Of a DNA stretch of 64,000 nucleotides, positions 8,642-17,451 are shown piece by piece. Position numbers and translations under genes: made by a program. Source of the stretch: Pseudoalteromonas phenolica. Lineage in GTDB: Bacteria > Pseudomonadota > Gammaproteobacteria > Enterobacterales > Alteromonadaceae. Under the pieces are notes generated by a model, which was not told the origin of the DNA, did not search any database, and saw only the letters and a program-made list of their open reading frames with translations. Numbering within the stretch: position 1 is the first letter of the stretch; the number at the start of each line of letters is the position of its first letter. The DNA lies in the NCBI RefSeq assembly GCF_001444405.1, contig NZ_CP013187.1, forward strand, positions 558,001-622,000. The letters are read 5' to 3'.

Positions 8642-9910
8642 ATGGATATCATTGCTAACTATGGTTCCATGCTGATCCTAATTGCTGCGGCAGTAGGTTT
8701 CTTCATGGCATATGGTATTGGTGCAAATGACGTTGCAAACGCCATGGGTACTTCAGTAGGCTCGAAAGCACTTACCATCAAACAAGCGATCATCATCGCG
8801 ATGATCTTCGAATTCGCCGGTGCATACCTTGCAGGTGGTGAAGTAACATCAACAATCCGTAAAGGTATCATCGACGCAGCGCCTTTCGCTGACATTCCTG
8901 AGTTGATGGTATTAGGTATGATCTCTGCACTATTTGCAGCAGGTTCATGGCTACTTCTTGCGTCTTTACTGGGTTGGCCTGTTTCAACGACTCACTCTAT
9001 CATCGGTGCGATTATTGGTTTCGCCTTGGTTGCAGTGGGTAGTGAAGCAATTCAATGGGGCAAAGTTGCCGGTATCGTAGGTAGTTGGATTGTTACCCCT
9101 GCCATTTCAGGCTTTATTGCATACTTAATCTTTATGAGTGCGCAAAAGCTGATTTTCGACACAGATTCACCATTACAAAATGCCAAGCGTTATGTGCCTA
9201 TTTATATGGGTCTAGCTGGCTTTGTTATGTCACTTGTAACCATTAAGAAAGGCCTTAAGCACATTGGTATTAACCTAGGTGCAGTTGAAGGTTATGCACT
9301 TGCAATTGGTATTGCTGTGGTTGTAGGTATCATTGGTAAAATGGCAATTAACCGTTTGAAAATGGACCCTAAAGCAGACAAGCAAATGCAGTTCAACAAC
9401 GTTGAGAAAGTATTCGCTATCCTAATGGTACTAACGGCATGTTGTATGGCATTCGCACACGGTTCAAATGACGTAGCAAATGCGATTGGTCCACTTGCGG
9501 CAGTTGTGAACATTGTTGAGCACAACGGTGAAATCGCTAAGAAAGCGGCACTTGCTTGGTGGATCTTACCGCTAGGTGGTATCGGTATCGTAGTGGGTCT
9601 TGCGGTCCTTGGTAAGAAAGTAATTAAAACAATTGGTGAAGGTATCACGCACTTAACACCAAGCCGTGGTTTTGCTGCTGAACTTGCAGCAGCATCAACG
9701 GTAGTTATTGCATCAGGTACTGGTCTACCTATCTCTACAACACAAACGCTAGTAGGTGCTGTATTAGGTGTAGGTATGGCGCGTGGTATCGCTGCACTGA
9801 ACATGGGTGTAATTAGAAATATTGTGGTTTCTTGGGTAATTACATTGCCAGTCGGTGCTGCACTTGCTATTGTTATATTCTACATTCTAAGAACCGCTTT
9901 CGGCGTGTAA
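8642..9910 (+). CDS. pit: PiT-family inorganic phosphate transporter
   Basis: A 422-residue inner-membrane phosphate permease with about ten hydrophobic helices. It has the duplicated PiT signature: GANDVANAMGTSVGS near residue 27 and GSNDVANAIGPLAA near residue 277, each followed by a second conserved block (GWPVSTTHSIIGAIIG and GLPISTTQTLVGAVLG). This low-affinity, ion-coupled system complements the ATP-driven Pst transporter encoded upstream. A strong intrinsic terminator follows. No truncation is seen. Confidence 0.95.
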   Translation: MDIIANYGSMLILIAAAVGFFMAYGIGANDVANAMGTSVGSKALTIKQAIIIAMIFEFAGAYLAGGEVTSTIRKGIIDAAPFADIPELMVLGMISALFAAGSWLLLASLLGWPVSTTHSIIGAIIGFALVAVGSEAIQWGKVAGIVGSWIVTPAISGFIAYLIFMSAQKLIFDTDSPLQNAKRYVPIYMGLAGFVMSLVTIKKGLKHIGINLGAVEGYALAIGIAVVVGIIGKMAINRLKMDPKADKQMQFNNVEKVFAILMVLTACCMAFAHGSNDVANAIGPLAAVVNIVEHNGEIAKKAALAWWILPLGGIGIVVGLAVLGKKVIKTIGEGITHLTPSRGFAAELAAASTVVIASGTGLPISTTQTLVGAVLGVGMARGIAALNMGVIRNIVVSWVITLPVGAALAIVIFYILRTAFGV

Positions 9911-9934
9911 TTAGACTTACAGACTTTTAGCTTG

Positions 9935-9969
9935 AAAAGACCTCAGCATCACGGTGCTGGGGTCTTTTT
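9935..9969 (+). terminator. Intrinsic terminator after pit
   Basis: AAAAGACC and CAGCA pair with TGCTG and GGTCTTTT around a six-base loop, with one G-U position, ending in a T run. It lies 25 bases after the pit stop. Confidence 0.85.
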
Positions 9970-9994
9970 ATATCAATAATTCCTTAATAATCTG

Positions 9995-10155
9995 ATACCA
10001 ACCCTCAATAATACTTAATCATTTTGAGGGACTAGAGCTGCCGCTAACCACGTTAAAAATTTCTCATTTAGAACAACTAAATAGCAAAATTTTCGCCTCG
10101 TTATCGACAAGCTTTCCTTGCCTCAAAAAGGACACTTAATTAAGAGAATTGGTAT
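9995..10155. repeat. MITE-like element with ATACCAA/TTGGTAT termini
   Basis: The 324-base gap between pit and oxyR (9911-10234) holds the terminator and this roughly 161-bp stretch. It is bounded by perfect 7-bp inverted ends, ATACCAA (9995-10001) and TTGGTAT (10149-10155), and has an internal stem CCTCA/TGAGG near its left end. It encodes nothing. From memory it resembles a dispersed non-coding repeat common between genes in Pseudoalteromonas, but no second copy is in this window, so the repeat status is unproven. The remaining 79 bases hold the oxyR upstream region without a clear promoter. Confidence 0.5.
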
Positions 10156-10234
10156 AAGCAATTGATCTTATCCGTTTTACTCTGAGTACTTCATCGTTAT
10201 ACTGAATGAAATTTGAGTTTGCTTAGAGAAAACC

Positions 10235-11146
10235 GTGACAAACCTACCTAGTATTAAACAACTTCAATATCTTATTGCAGTGCATCAGCATCAACATTTT
10301 GGTCGTGCCGCTCAGGCGTGTTTTATTGGTCAATCGACTTTGAGTACCGCAATTCAAACTCTTGAAGAAACGTTAGGCAGTCAACTCATTGAGCGTGAGA
10401 ACCGTAGCTTAATGTTTACCGAGTTAGGTGAAGAAGTGGTTGCACGTGCCAAGAAAATTGTTGCCGATACCATGAGCATTAAAGAGTTCACTGAGAGCTT
10501 TAAAAACCCGCTGTCAGGCAAATTAGTCTTGGGGCTAATTCCTACGATTGCTAGCTTTATTGCAGCGCCACTTTATCAACATTGTCGTGAAGCTTTCCCG
10601 AACTTAGAGCTGATCTTAATTGAAGACACCAGTGATAAGTTATTGGCGCGCCTTGAGCAAGGACAGATAGATATGGCGATGCTGGCTTTGCCTTATCAAA
10701 CGGAGAAGTTCCACACTAAAGTACTCACTAAAGATGCCTTCTCTTTGGTTTATCACAAAAGCTATCCGCTAAAAGACATCGATGATTACAACTTGCTGCC
10801 AGATCAGAGTGTGTTTTTACTAGAAAGAGAGCACTGTCTGACAGGCCATGCGCTGAGTGCTTGCCATCTTAACAAACATGAGTGTATCAACCCGTTCGAA
10901 GCGAGTAATTTGCACACCTTATTGAACATGGTGGAATATCAGCATGGAGTGACATTCTTACCGCAAATGGCACTCAACGCAGGCATATTGTCCGGTAAAG
11001 ATTTAGCTGTGAGAAAGTCAGGTACTGATGCGTATCGTGAGATTGGTTTGATCTGGCGTAAAACCACGGGTCGTATTCGCGATTTTCGCTTATTTAGTGA
11101 GGGATTATTGCCATTCATCACTGAACAATGTGATTGCGAAAAATAA
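10235..11146 (+). CDS. oxyR: Peroxide-sensing LysR regulator OxyR
   Basis: A 303-residue LysR-type transcription factor with an N-terminal winged helix-turn-helix (FGRAAQACFIGQSTLSTAI, about 22-40) and a periplasmic-binding-protein-like sensor domain. It has the redox pair: Cys201 and Cys210 in EHCLTGHALSAC, with the nine-residue spacing of E. coli Cys199/Cys208, whose disulfide switches OxyR on under hydrogen peroxide. Translation starts at GTG (10235), where family homology begins. No katG, ahpC or dps target is adjacent. The stop codon lies inside the terminator hairpin. Confidence 0.88.
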   Translation: MTNLPSIKQLQYLIAVHQHQHFGRAAQACFIGQSTLSTAIQTLEETLGSQLIERENRSLMFTELGEEVVARAKKIVADTMSIKEFTESFKNPLSGKLVLGLIPTIASFIAAPLYQHCREAFPNLELILIEDTSDKLLARLEQGQIDMAMLALPYQTEKFHTKVLTKDAFSLVYHKSYPLKDIDDYNLLPDQSVFLLEREHCLTGHALSACHLNKHECINPFEASNLHTLLNMVEYQHGVTFLPQMALNAGILSGKDLAVRKSGTDAYREIGLIWRKTTGRIRDFRLFSEGLLPFITEQCDCEK

Positions 11147-11162
11147 ATTTTATTTTTCGCAA
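11134..11162 (+). terminator. oxyR terminator overlapping its stop codon
   Basis: A perfect 14-bp inverted repeat, TTGCGAAAAATAAA against TTTATTTTTCGCAA with one central base, spans the oxyR TAA. The A- and T-rich arms allow termination in both directions. Its last two bases belong to the -35 of the next promoter. Confidence 0.7.
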
Positions 11163-11187
11163 ACTTTTTTAAAACACCTCTCGACTA
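11161..11187 (+). promoter_or_regulatory. Candidate ECF-type promoter of the sigma cassette
   Basis: AAACTTTTT (11161-11169) resembles an ECF -35 (AAC core). TCGACTA (11181-11187), 16 bases after the AAAC, resembles an ECF -10. It lies about 33 bases upstream of the sigma gene, as expected for autoregulation. The assignment rests on pattern only. Confidence 0.45.
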
Positions 11188-11219
11188 ACTAAATAGAGAT
11201 GATTAATTAGGGTTTAAAG

Positions 11220-11759
11220 GTGTTTTTTCAAAGCCAAGACAAACTCATAAAAAAAGCCCAAAAAGGCGACCAAGCGGCTTGGCTGAAGCTTATCAAGCAG
11301 CATGAACAGCAGGTGTATAACCATTGCCTCCGCCTAACTGGCAATAGCCATGATGCACTTGATTTAATGCAAGAAGCTTTTATGAGTGTCTATCGCTCTT
11401 TGCATAACTTTCATGGTCAGAGCCAATTTAAGACTTGGTTATTTTCGGTGACCCAAGCGCGTTGTATGGACTTCTTTCGTAAGCAAAGGCAGTCTAGCCC
11501 GCTTGAAGAAGTCTCTGAAGCTGCCCATACACCCAGTTGCCCAATTCAATTACAAAGTGATAATCAACATATTCACGCTGCGCTACAGGCTTTGCCGTTC
11601 GAGCAGCGACAAATTGTTGAACTGAAGTTTTTCCAGCATTTCACCTTTGAAGAAATCGCTGAGCAGCTGGCTATTTCGCCAAATACCGTTAAATCCCGTT
11701 TATATAGTGCGCTTGGAAAAATGAAAGCGCCATTGGAGGTGATCCGTGTCGAATCATGA
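11220..11759 (+). CDS. ECF-family RNA polymerase sigma factor
   Basis: A 179-residue group 4 sigma factor with sigma-2 at about 22-90 (ALDLMQEAFMSVYRSLHNF, then FKTWLFSVTQARCMDFFRK) and sigma-4 at about 120-170 (LPFEQRQIVELKFF and the helix-turn-helix EEIAEQLAISPNTVKSRL). It starts at GTG (11220). It directs polymerase to a small regulon, probably including its own promoter. The stop codon lies 14 bases inside the next gene, so the two are translationally coupled, the usual arrangement for a sigma and its anti-sigma. The signal sensed is unknown. Confidence 0.88.
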   Translation: MFFQSQDKLIKKAQKGDQAAWLKLIKQHEQQVYNHCLRLTGNSHDALDLMQEAFMSVYRSLHNFHGQSQFKTWLFSVTQARCMDFFRKQRQSSPLEEVSEAAHTPSCPIQLQSDNQHIHAALQALPFEQRQIVELKFFQHFTFEEIAEQLAISPNTVKSRLYSALGKMKAPLEVIRVES

Positions 11760-12342
11760 AATGACACCCCATGAACTACTTGAAAAGTGGCTTGATGGTG
11801 AGCAGCTTACAGATGCACAGCAAGCTCAAGTTTTAGCCGATCCAGAAACTAAGCCGCTGTTTGAAAGCGCTCAATCTTGGCAAAGCATGGCCAGCAGCTA
11901 TGAAGAGCAAGCGGCGCCGTCTTATTCATCCATAGCAATGCCGGAGCTTAAGCAAGCAAGTCGTTTTCAAGGGCATTGGATGCAGTGGGGCATGGCGGCT
12001 TGTGTTGGCTTTTTAAGCCTTCTGTCTGTGCAATTGTGGCAACAAAATCAAACATTAGAGCAAGGTCTTGTGGCGCAACAAACACAAATAGCAACACAGC
12101 AAGATACCATGCAGCAAATTTTAGCCCAGATGCAAAAAAGCCAGAATTTGCAAGCCGATTTAACCAATCAAGTGTTACTCACAAATCGTGCAGAACGCCA
12201 AGTGGCACTTGATGATTTACTGGCATTTTTACAAACACAAAGAGCCCAAGATCAAGCGATTCTACGTTTACAACTCAATGAACTTGCAGAGCAAGTGGAA
12301 CATGCGCCATTACAAACGCTTGCGCATAATGGAGGTCAATAA
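11746..12342 (+). CDS. Membrane anti-sigma-like protein
   Basis: A 198-residue protein starting at GTG (11746). About 75 cytosolic residues (MTPHELLEKWLDGEQLTDAQ at the start, like anti-sigma N-termini) lead to one membrane helix (about 78-95, WGMAACVGFLSLLSVQLW). A glutamine-rich heptad segment of about 100 residues follows in the periplasm. The zinc-binding HxxxCxxC motif of many anti-sigmas is absent. The anti-sigma role is inferred from position, overlap and topology. The next gene starts at TAATG, sharing one base. Confidence 0.65.
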   Translation: MSNHEMTPHELLEKWLDGEQLTDAQQAQVLADPETKPLFESAQSWQSMASSYEEQAAPSYSSIAMPELKQASRFQGHWMQWGMAACVGFLSLLSVQLWQQNQTLEQGLVAQQTQIATQQDTMQQILAQMQKSQNLQADLTNQVLLTNRAERQVALDDLLAFLQTQRAQDQAILRLQLNELAEQVEHAPLQTLAHNGGQ

Positions 12343-13235
12343 TGAAAACTTTACTCTCTTTATTATCAGTTGCAGTGCTCAGTGCAACATTTTCAACAGC
12401 AGCGAAGACAGAGCAAGATCTCGCTAAATTACAACGAGAAGTGACAATTTTTCAGCGAGTTGTAAGCACAGCATTAAAGCATGATACTAAGGGGCAAGTG
12501 CGGAATGTAGAAGGCTACTACTTGGCAGATCAAGGGCTTATTTTTGATGTGAGTTTACGAAATAAAAGTCTGTTTGATTGGCGTAAGCATATTGGGGATA
12601 TGCAAGATATACATGGCCTTACAGAGATCCAGTCACCAGATTTTTCAGCGTTAGAAATGCAAATGTCAGTGCTCGGTGACAACATTGCAGATGTTTCTAA
12701 AGAGGCGTATCAAGTAGCCTTAGAAGCGGTGCGTCAAGGCGCGGAGCAAATACGTGAAGTGGCAGAGCAAGAGCGCGAAACACGGCGCGAGTTACATGAA
12801 TTAGAGCGAGAAAAACATGAACTAGATTACATGTTAAGACGTCAAGAAGAGAAAAACCAAGAGCTACTTGAGCATCATAAAGAAATCGCTAAAGAAATCG
12901 CAAAATTAGAAGCCGAAAAAGTTAAATTGACTGAGAGCAAAGTACAGCTTAAAGAAAAACTGAAGCAGGATAGAGCACAGCGCCAAGCTCAGCAGCAGGC
13001 GCAACAAGCGTTGCTTAAAACGACAGTGACTGTGAGTTTGGCAAATAGCTTATGTGATTATGGTAATGGCTTACGCAGTGTTAAAGACAGTGAGCATGTG
13101 AGTTTCAAGTTTACCCCTTCATACCAACAGGAAAAGCATATTTTGGTATTTAAAAAGTCTGATATAGAGTCATGCGTGAGAGGGGATATTAACGCAGATA
13201 AATTGGCGAAAAGTGCAACACAATATCAATTCTAG
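12342..13235 (+). CDS. Exported coiled-coil protein of the sigma cassette
   Basis: I do not recognise this 297-residue protein. It has a Sec signal peptide (cleavage likely near FSTAA, residue 20), a first segment of about 110 residues, then an uninterrupted charged coiled coil at about 130-225 (heptads rich in E, K, R and Q). A C-terminal globular part of about 70 residues follows, with two cysteines (in SLCDYG and ESCVRG) that could form a periplasmic disulfide. The strong ribosome site GGAGG lies inside the end of the preceding gene. It could interact with the periplasmic coiled coil of the anti-sigma-like protein, acting as the sensor or as the regulated output; this is inference. A strong terminator follows. 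Confidence 0.7.
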   Translation: MKTLLSLLSVAVLSATFSTAAKTEQDLAKLQREVTIFQRVVSTALKHDTKGQVRNVEGYYLADQGLIFDVSLRNKSLFDWRKHIGDMQDIHGLTEIQSPDFSALEMQMSVLGDNIADVSKEAYQVALEAVRQGAEQIREVAEQERETRRELHELEREKHELDYMLRRQEEKNQELLEHHKEIAKEIAKLEAEKVKLTESKVQLKEKLKQDRAQRQAQQQAQQALLKTTVTVSLANSLCDYGNGLRSVKDSEHVSFKFTPSYQQEKHILVFKKSDIESCVRGDINADKLAKSATQYQF

Positions 13236-13252
13236 TGGCGCCAAACAGTTAT

Positions 13253-13283
13253 ACTAAAAGAGGGCGGTTAGCCCTCTTTTAGT
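13253..13283. terminator. Bidirectional terminator between convergent genes
   Basis: ACTAAAAGAGGGC (13253-13265) pairs perfectly with GCCCTCTTTTAGT (13271-13283). The A/T-rich ends provide a T run in either direction, serving the sigma cassette and the small minus-strand gene. Confidence 0.85.
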
Positions 13284-13294
13284 ATGCACTATCG

Positions 13295-13498
13295 TTAATT
13301 ACTTGATTGGTGCATCTGTGTTTGCTCGTTGAGGTTTGGCAAAAACAGTAAATACACCCAAACAACCAGATTAAAATAAGGGATCAAACTAAGTAGAGTG
13401 AACACAAAAGTAGGATACCCTTTCTTATGTGTACTTAAGTAACACTGATATGCAATGGCACAGTGTAAGATCAGCAAAAAAGATACTAAGAGCAGCAT
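13295..13498 (-). CDS. Small two-helix membrane protein
   Basis: A 67-residue hydrophobic protein with two predicted helices (about 1-18 and 28-54), the second containing PYFNLVVWVYLLFLP, and a hydrophilic C-tail ending MHQSSN. No function is recognised. It is supported as real by a near-perfect ribosome site (AAGGAGGT) a few bases before its ATG and by the facing terminator. It could be a membrane microprotein; the topology is a guess. Confidence 0.6.
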   Translation of the reverse strand: MLLLVSFLLILHCAIAYQCYLSTHKKGYPTFVFTLLSLIPYFNLVVWVYLLFLPNLNEQTQMHQSSN

Positions 13499-13654
13499 AA
13501 CGACCTCCTTAACTTTCCTATTGTGATATTTATCAATCCTTGTGATGTCGTGCTAAAGGGTTGAAATCTTAATTATTAGCAGACATCGTTTTCTCACATA
13601 GATTTATTATAGATGAGAAATCGTTAAGTAAAAGTTCAGTTCTGTATTAAATTG

Positions 13655-16165
13655 TTACGCAACTGTTTTCTCAGGGAAAATAGTTGCAATTTCTTTTTTG
13701 AGTTGATTTATTGGCATCGGCTTGGCAATAAAATAGCCTTGCCCATAATCAATGCCGATCTCTTTTAAAGCATCAAAAATGTCTTTGCTTTCAACATATT
13801 CAGCGACAGAGTGCTTGTCTAATGAGTGACTGATATCATTCACCGCCTTCACCAAAGCAAGATCAATGGGATCATTGAGCATGTCGCGAACAAACGACCC
13901 ATCAATTTTCACATGTTGGGCAGGGAGCTGCTTTAAATAGCTAAAAGTACTAAAGCCGGTGCCAAAGTCATCAATCGAGAAATGGCAGCCTAATTGATTC
14001 AGCTTTTTGATCATAGCCTGAGTGGCAGATAGATTATTAATGCTCGCCGATTCTGTGATCTCAAATATCACGCGGCTTGGGTTTACTTGATATTGCACTA
14101 AACAATCTTGAATGTGCGGTAACAATCTTTCATCTAAAAATGAATGGGCAGATAAGTTGATTGCGATTTGACTTAATTCAACATGTTCAGAGAGTGCTTT
14201 AATTGCATGCTTAACGACACATTGATCCATTAGGAAGGTATCATTAAGTAACTCTAAAGCAGGAATAAACTGATTTGGATAAATAAGTTCATCGTTTACC
14301 TTCAAGCGCAATAAGGTTTCAAAGTACGCAATATGGGCGTGTTTGAAAGACCATATCGGTTGATAGTGAAGCTCTATTTGTTCGTTTTGTAGGGCTTGGC
14401 GTACAGCATGACCCCATTCCAAACCGCCCTGCAGAGTGTTATTTTCGGCATCATCTTTGTTATAACAATGTACTAAATTACGACCTAAGCTTTTAGCAAT
14501 ATAGAGTGCAATATCTGCCTGTTTTAAAGATTCATTGGCATCATGGTTAGAGGCTGTGATCTGAGCCAACCCGATTGAGCAGCTAATAGAATAACTATTC
14601 TCTTCAGAGTGAAACTCATGTTTGTCGATGGCCATGCAGATACTTTCGGCAATAATATGTGCATCAAGTAAACTGACTTCCTTTAAAATCACGGCGAACT
14701 CATCACCACCAATACGGAAGATCAGGTGTTCATCGCCAATGTTGTGGCCAAATAGCTGAGCAACCTCTTTAAGTATGATGTCACCTTGTTGGTGCCCTTT
14801 AGAGTCATTAATAATTTTGAAGTGATCGAGGTCTATATATAGAAGAGCATGCTCAGAGAGTGAGTCTTCACTCATGGTTTTACAGAGGTTTTGCAGTTGT
14901 TGGTCGAAATAGTAGCGGTTATGCAGCCCAGTTAATGTGTCATGCAGGGCTAAATGACGTAATTGTAATTCAGCCTGTTTACGCTCATGAATGTTATCTA
15001 TGGTTGCCGTAATTGTGACATCAGAGGTGGTGTTCTTAATTAGTTGAAAGCGGCATTCAACCCAAATAGACGTGCCATTTTTTTGAGTGAGCTGCAATTC
15101 AAGCTGAGCGTAACGTTGCGCCCCAGTTTTGACTTTGGCGAGTTGTTTATTCAGGGTATGCTGATCATCTTTATGGATGAACGCTTTTAACGAGACACCT
15201 AAACTGGCTTTAATGCCAAACCCTGATAGCGCTTCCCAAGCAGGGTTTATAAAGCGAATTTTAGCTTCAGTATCTAGCTCCATGACCACAGTGTTTAAAT
15301 GTAACAGAATACGTTGGTGCGCAGAGAATAAGTCTTTGTAGCGACGTTCACTCTGACTGAGTTGAGAGACTTTGTCTGCAAACTCAGCATAACTCACCAT
15401 AAAGTCTTCTCGACGCGCAGCATGATCACAGACTTTATTCAAAATAGGTAGATTATATGGTGCTCTGACAAAGTCAGTGACGCCCATTAGTAGCAATTGT
15501 TCAGCATCATTGACGTCTTTACTGTCGATAATAGTAACAACAGATTGATTAGGCTTATGCTCTAAAATTGCCCCGATCAATTGCTTACTTTCAGAGTAGG
15601 TTGTACCAGATGTGTTAATCAACACAATTGCGTATTGGTTTTGCAAAAATAGCGCTTGTGCATCTTGTAGTGTGTTAACAACTGTGCACGCAAAACTGAA
15701 CTCTAGTTGCTCGCAGATTTCCTCTGCTTGAGTATGATCAGGCTCGAATAATAACAAATCAAGGCGGCTGCTCTTTTCCAATTGTGTAGATAACACATTG
15801 GCTAATAACTCTGGAAGTTGCTCGTGTTTCTCAAAAGGTAAAACGGCATCAATGCTATAACTTCTGGCGGTAGTTTCAGCAATGCGTTCGCAATAAATAG
15901 GCGGTGTGAGCACGATGGGCGTGTGTTTGGGCGTTTCAAGTAACCCAGAGCGAACCATGCGCGCAAAACGCCAGCCGTCAATTTTTCCAACATCGAGTCC
16001 TGTGATAATGAGATCAACGGCACGGTGTTTTAAAAGATGTAAAGCAGCTTGGCTATCTTCACATTCGATGATTTCAAACACTTCTAATTTATTGAGGGTC
16101 AGTGTAATGGTTACGCGTTCTGACTCGCTGGCATTGACTATGAGCAATGAAAGTTGCCTCGCCAT
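13655..16165 (-). CDS. REC-REC-PAS-GGDEF-EAL cyclic-di-GMP protein
   Basis: An 836-residue cytosolic protein. There are two N-terminal receiver-like domains (about 5-115 and 135-250), a PAS domain (about 285-395), GGDEF (about 405-565, RIGGDEFAVIL) and EAL (about 585-830). The GGDEF signature is intact but lacks the upstream RxxD inhibitory site. The EAL part has FETLLR, NLSAHSF, FEITES, DDFGTGFS, KIDGSF, AEYVE and GQGYF, so phosphodiesterase activity is plausible. Both receivers lack the phospho-acceptor: REC1 has DLIITGL where DLIITDL is expected, and REC2 has VLINTSG. They are therefore unlikely to be phosphorylated in the usual way. It is divergent from queA and appears monocistronic. Confidence 0.9.
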   Translation of the reverse strand: MARQLSLLIVNASESERVTITLTLNKLEVFEIIECEDSQAALHLLKHRAVDLIITGLDVGKIDGWRFARMVRSGLLETPKHTPIVLTPPIYCERIAETTARSYSIDAVLPFEKHEQLPELLANVLSTQLEKSSRLDLLLFEPDHTQAEEICEQLEFSFACTVVNTLQDAQALFLQNQYAIVLINTSGTTYSESKQLIGAILEHKPNQSVVTIIDSKDVNDAEQLLLMGVTDFVRAPYNLPILNKVCDHAARREDFMVSYAEFADKVSQLSQSERRYKDLFSAHQRILLHLNTVVMELDTEAKIRFINPAWEALSGFGIKASLGVSLKAFIHKDDQHTLNKQLAKVKTGAQRYAQLELQLTQKNGTSIWVECRFQLIKNTTSDVTITATIDNIHERKQAELQLRHLALHDTLTGLHNRYYFDQQLQNLCKTMSEDSLSEHALLYIDLDHFKIINDSKGHQQGDIILKEVAQLFGHNIGDEHLIFRIGGDEFAVILKEVSLLDAHIIAESICMAIDKHEFHSEENSYSISCSIGLAQITASNHDANESLKQADIALYIAKSLGRNLVHCYNKDDAENNTLQGGLEWGHAVRQALQNEQIELHYQPIWSFKHAHIAYFETLLRLKVNDELIYPNQFIPALELLNDTFLMDQCVVKHAIKALSEHVELSQIAINLSAHSFLDERLLPHIQDCLVQYQVNPSRVIFEITESASINNLSATQAMIKKLNQLGCHFSIDDFGTGFSTFSYLKQLPAQHVKIDGSFVRDMLNDPIDLALVKAVNDISHSLDKHSVAEYVESKDIFDALKEIGIDYGQGYFIAKPMPINQLKKEIATIFPEKTVA

Positions 16166-16380
16166 ACTTATGTTAACCTCAATAGAACTGTTGTCATTTT
16201 CAAGATACCTTTACCTTACCGAGTATGTTTTTGTTTTAATAAAAGGCTGGTAATTAGCTGTTTCTAAAAACATTACTTCAAAGACTTAGGTTAATGCTAT
16301 TTTTGTGCACTTACAAGCACTTGATTAAGTGTTATAGGAACACTAAACTTGGCCGCTGTTTTATAACTTGAGGTGTTGTC

Positions 16381-17418
16381 ATGCGCGTTGCTGACTTTAG
16401 TTTTGAACTTCCTGATGAGTTAATCGCTCGTCATCCTATGGCAGATCGTACTTCGAGCCGACTACTTACTCTTGATGGTAATACAGGCGAGTTAGGTCAT
16501 AAAATCTTCAAAGATCTCATTGAGTTCTTAAATCCGAACGATTTAATGATCTTCAACAATACCAAAGTGATCCCAGCTCGTATGTATGGCCAAAAAAGCA
16601 CGGGTGGTAAAGTTGAAGTGTTGGTTGAACGTGTTGTAGACGAGCATCGAGTGCTTGCCCATGTTCGTTCAAGCAAGTCACCAAAAGAAGGTGCAACACT
16701 AATTTTAGAAGGCAAAGCAGAAGCGACTATGGTCGCACGTCATGGTGAGTTGTTTGAGCTTGAGTTTAAAGGTGAGCAAACAGTGTTAAACATCTTAGAT
16801 GACATTGGCCACATGCCTCTACCACCTTACATTGACCGTCCAGATACGGAAGAAGATAAAGCGCGTTATCAAACCGTATACAACGAAAAGCCGGGTGCAG
16901 TGGCGGCGCCGACAGCTGGTTTGCATTTTGATGAAGCCTTGCTTGAAAAGATCAAAGAAAAAGGCATAGAAACACAGTTTATTACTTTGCATGTCGGTGC
17001 GGGCACTTTCCAACCTGTGCGTGTTGATTCAGTAGATGAGCACGTGATGCATTCTGAGTACATTGAAGTGTCTCAAGAAGTGGTTGATGCTATTAAGAAA
17101 GCTAAAGCCAATGGCGGTCGAGTGATTGCGGTAGGTACGACATCCGTTCGTTCACTGGAGTCTGCGGCGAAAGCGAGCGAAGGTGAATTACAGCCATTTT
17201 ATGGCGATACAGACATTTTCATCTACCCAGGTTATGAATTTCAGGTAGTTGATGCCATGATCACTAACTTCCACTTACCAGAATCAACTTTGATCATGTT
17301 AGTGAGTGCGTTTGCGGGTCAAGATCATATTATCAATGCTTATAAAACAGCTGTAACAGAAGAATATCGTTTCTTCAGCTATGGCGATGCTATGTTTATC
17401 ACCAAACAAGATAAATAA
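16381..17418 (+). CDS. queA: tRNA preQ1(34) S-adenosylmethionine ribosyltransferase QueA
   Basis: A 345-residue enzyme converting preQ1 in tRNA to epoxyqueuosine, using the ribosyl part of S-adenosylmethionine. Family blocks are clear: FDFELPDELIA-type opening (VADFSFELPDELIARHP), AAPTAGLHFDE, THVGAGTF-like (LHVGAGTFQPVR), TSVRSLES and TNFHLPESTLIMLV near the end. Its length is normal. The upstream 215 bases hold a TATAAC-like -10 (about 16361) and a short repeat AGTGTT/AACACT (16328-16344). A terminator separates it from tgt, the next enzyme of the same pathway. Confidence 0.97.
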   Translation: MRVADFSFELPDELIARHPMADRTSSRLLTLDGNTGELGHKIFKDLIEFLNPNDLMIFNNTKVIPARMYGQKSTGGKVEVLVERVVDEHRVLAHVRSSKSPKEGATLILEGKAEATMVARHGELFELEFKGEQTVLNILDDIGHMPLPPYIDRPDTEEDKARYQTVYNEKPGAVAAPTAGLHFDEALLEKIKEKGIETQFITLHVGAGTFQPVRVDSVDEHVMHSEYIEVSQEVVDAIKKAKANGGRVIAVGTTSVRSLESAAKASEGELQPFYGDTDIFIYPGYEFQVVDAMITNFHLPESTLIMLVSAFAGQDHIINAYKTAVTEEYRFFSYGDAMFITKQDK

Positions 17419-17451
17419 CGGCTAAAATTAAATAGCGAGTGATATTCCATT

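Noticed and set aside
9292..9804. 170-codon minus-strand frame opposite pit.
   Set aside because: The plus-strand frame carries the PiT signatures; the opposite frame is a composition artefact of conserved codon use.
16166..16380. preQ1 riboswitch before queA or tgt.
   Set aside because: No C-rich loop and A-rich tail arrangement of the known classes was seen, and these genes use tRNA-bound substrate.
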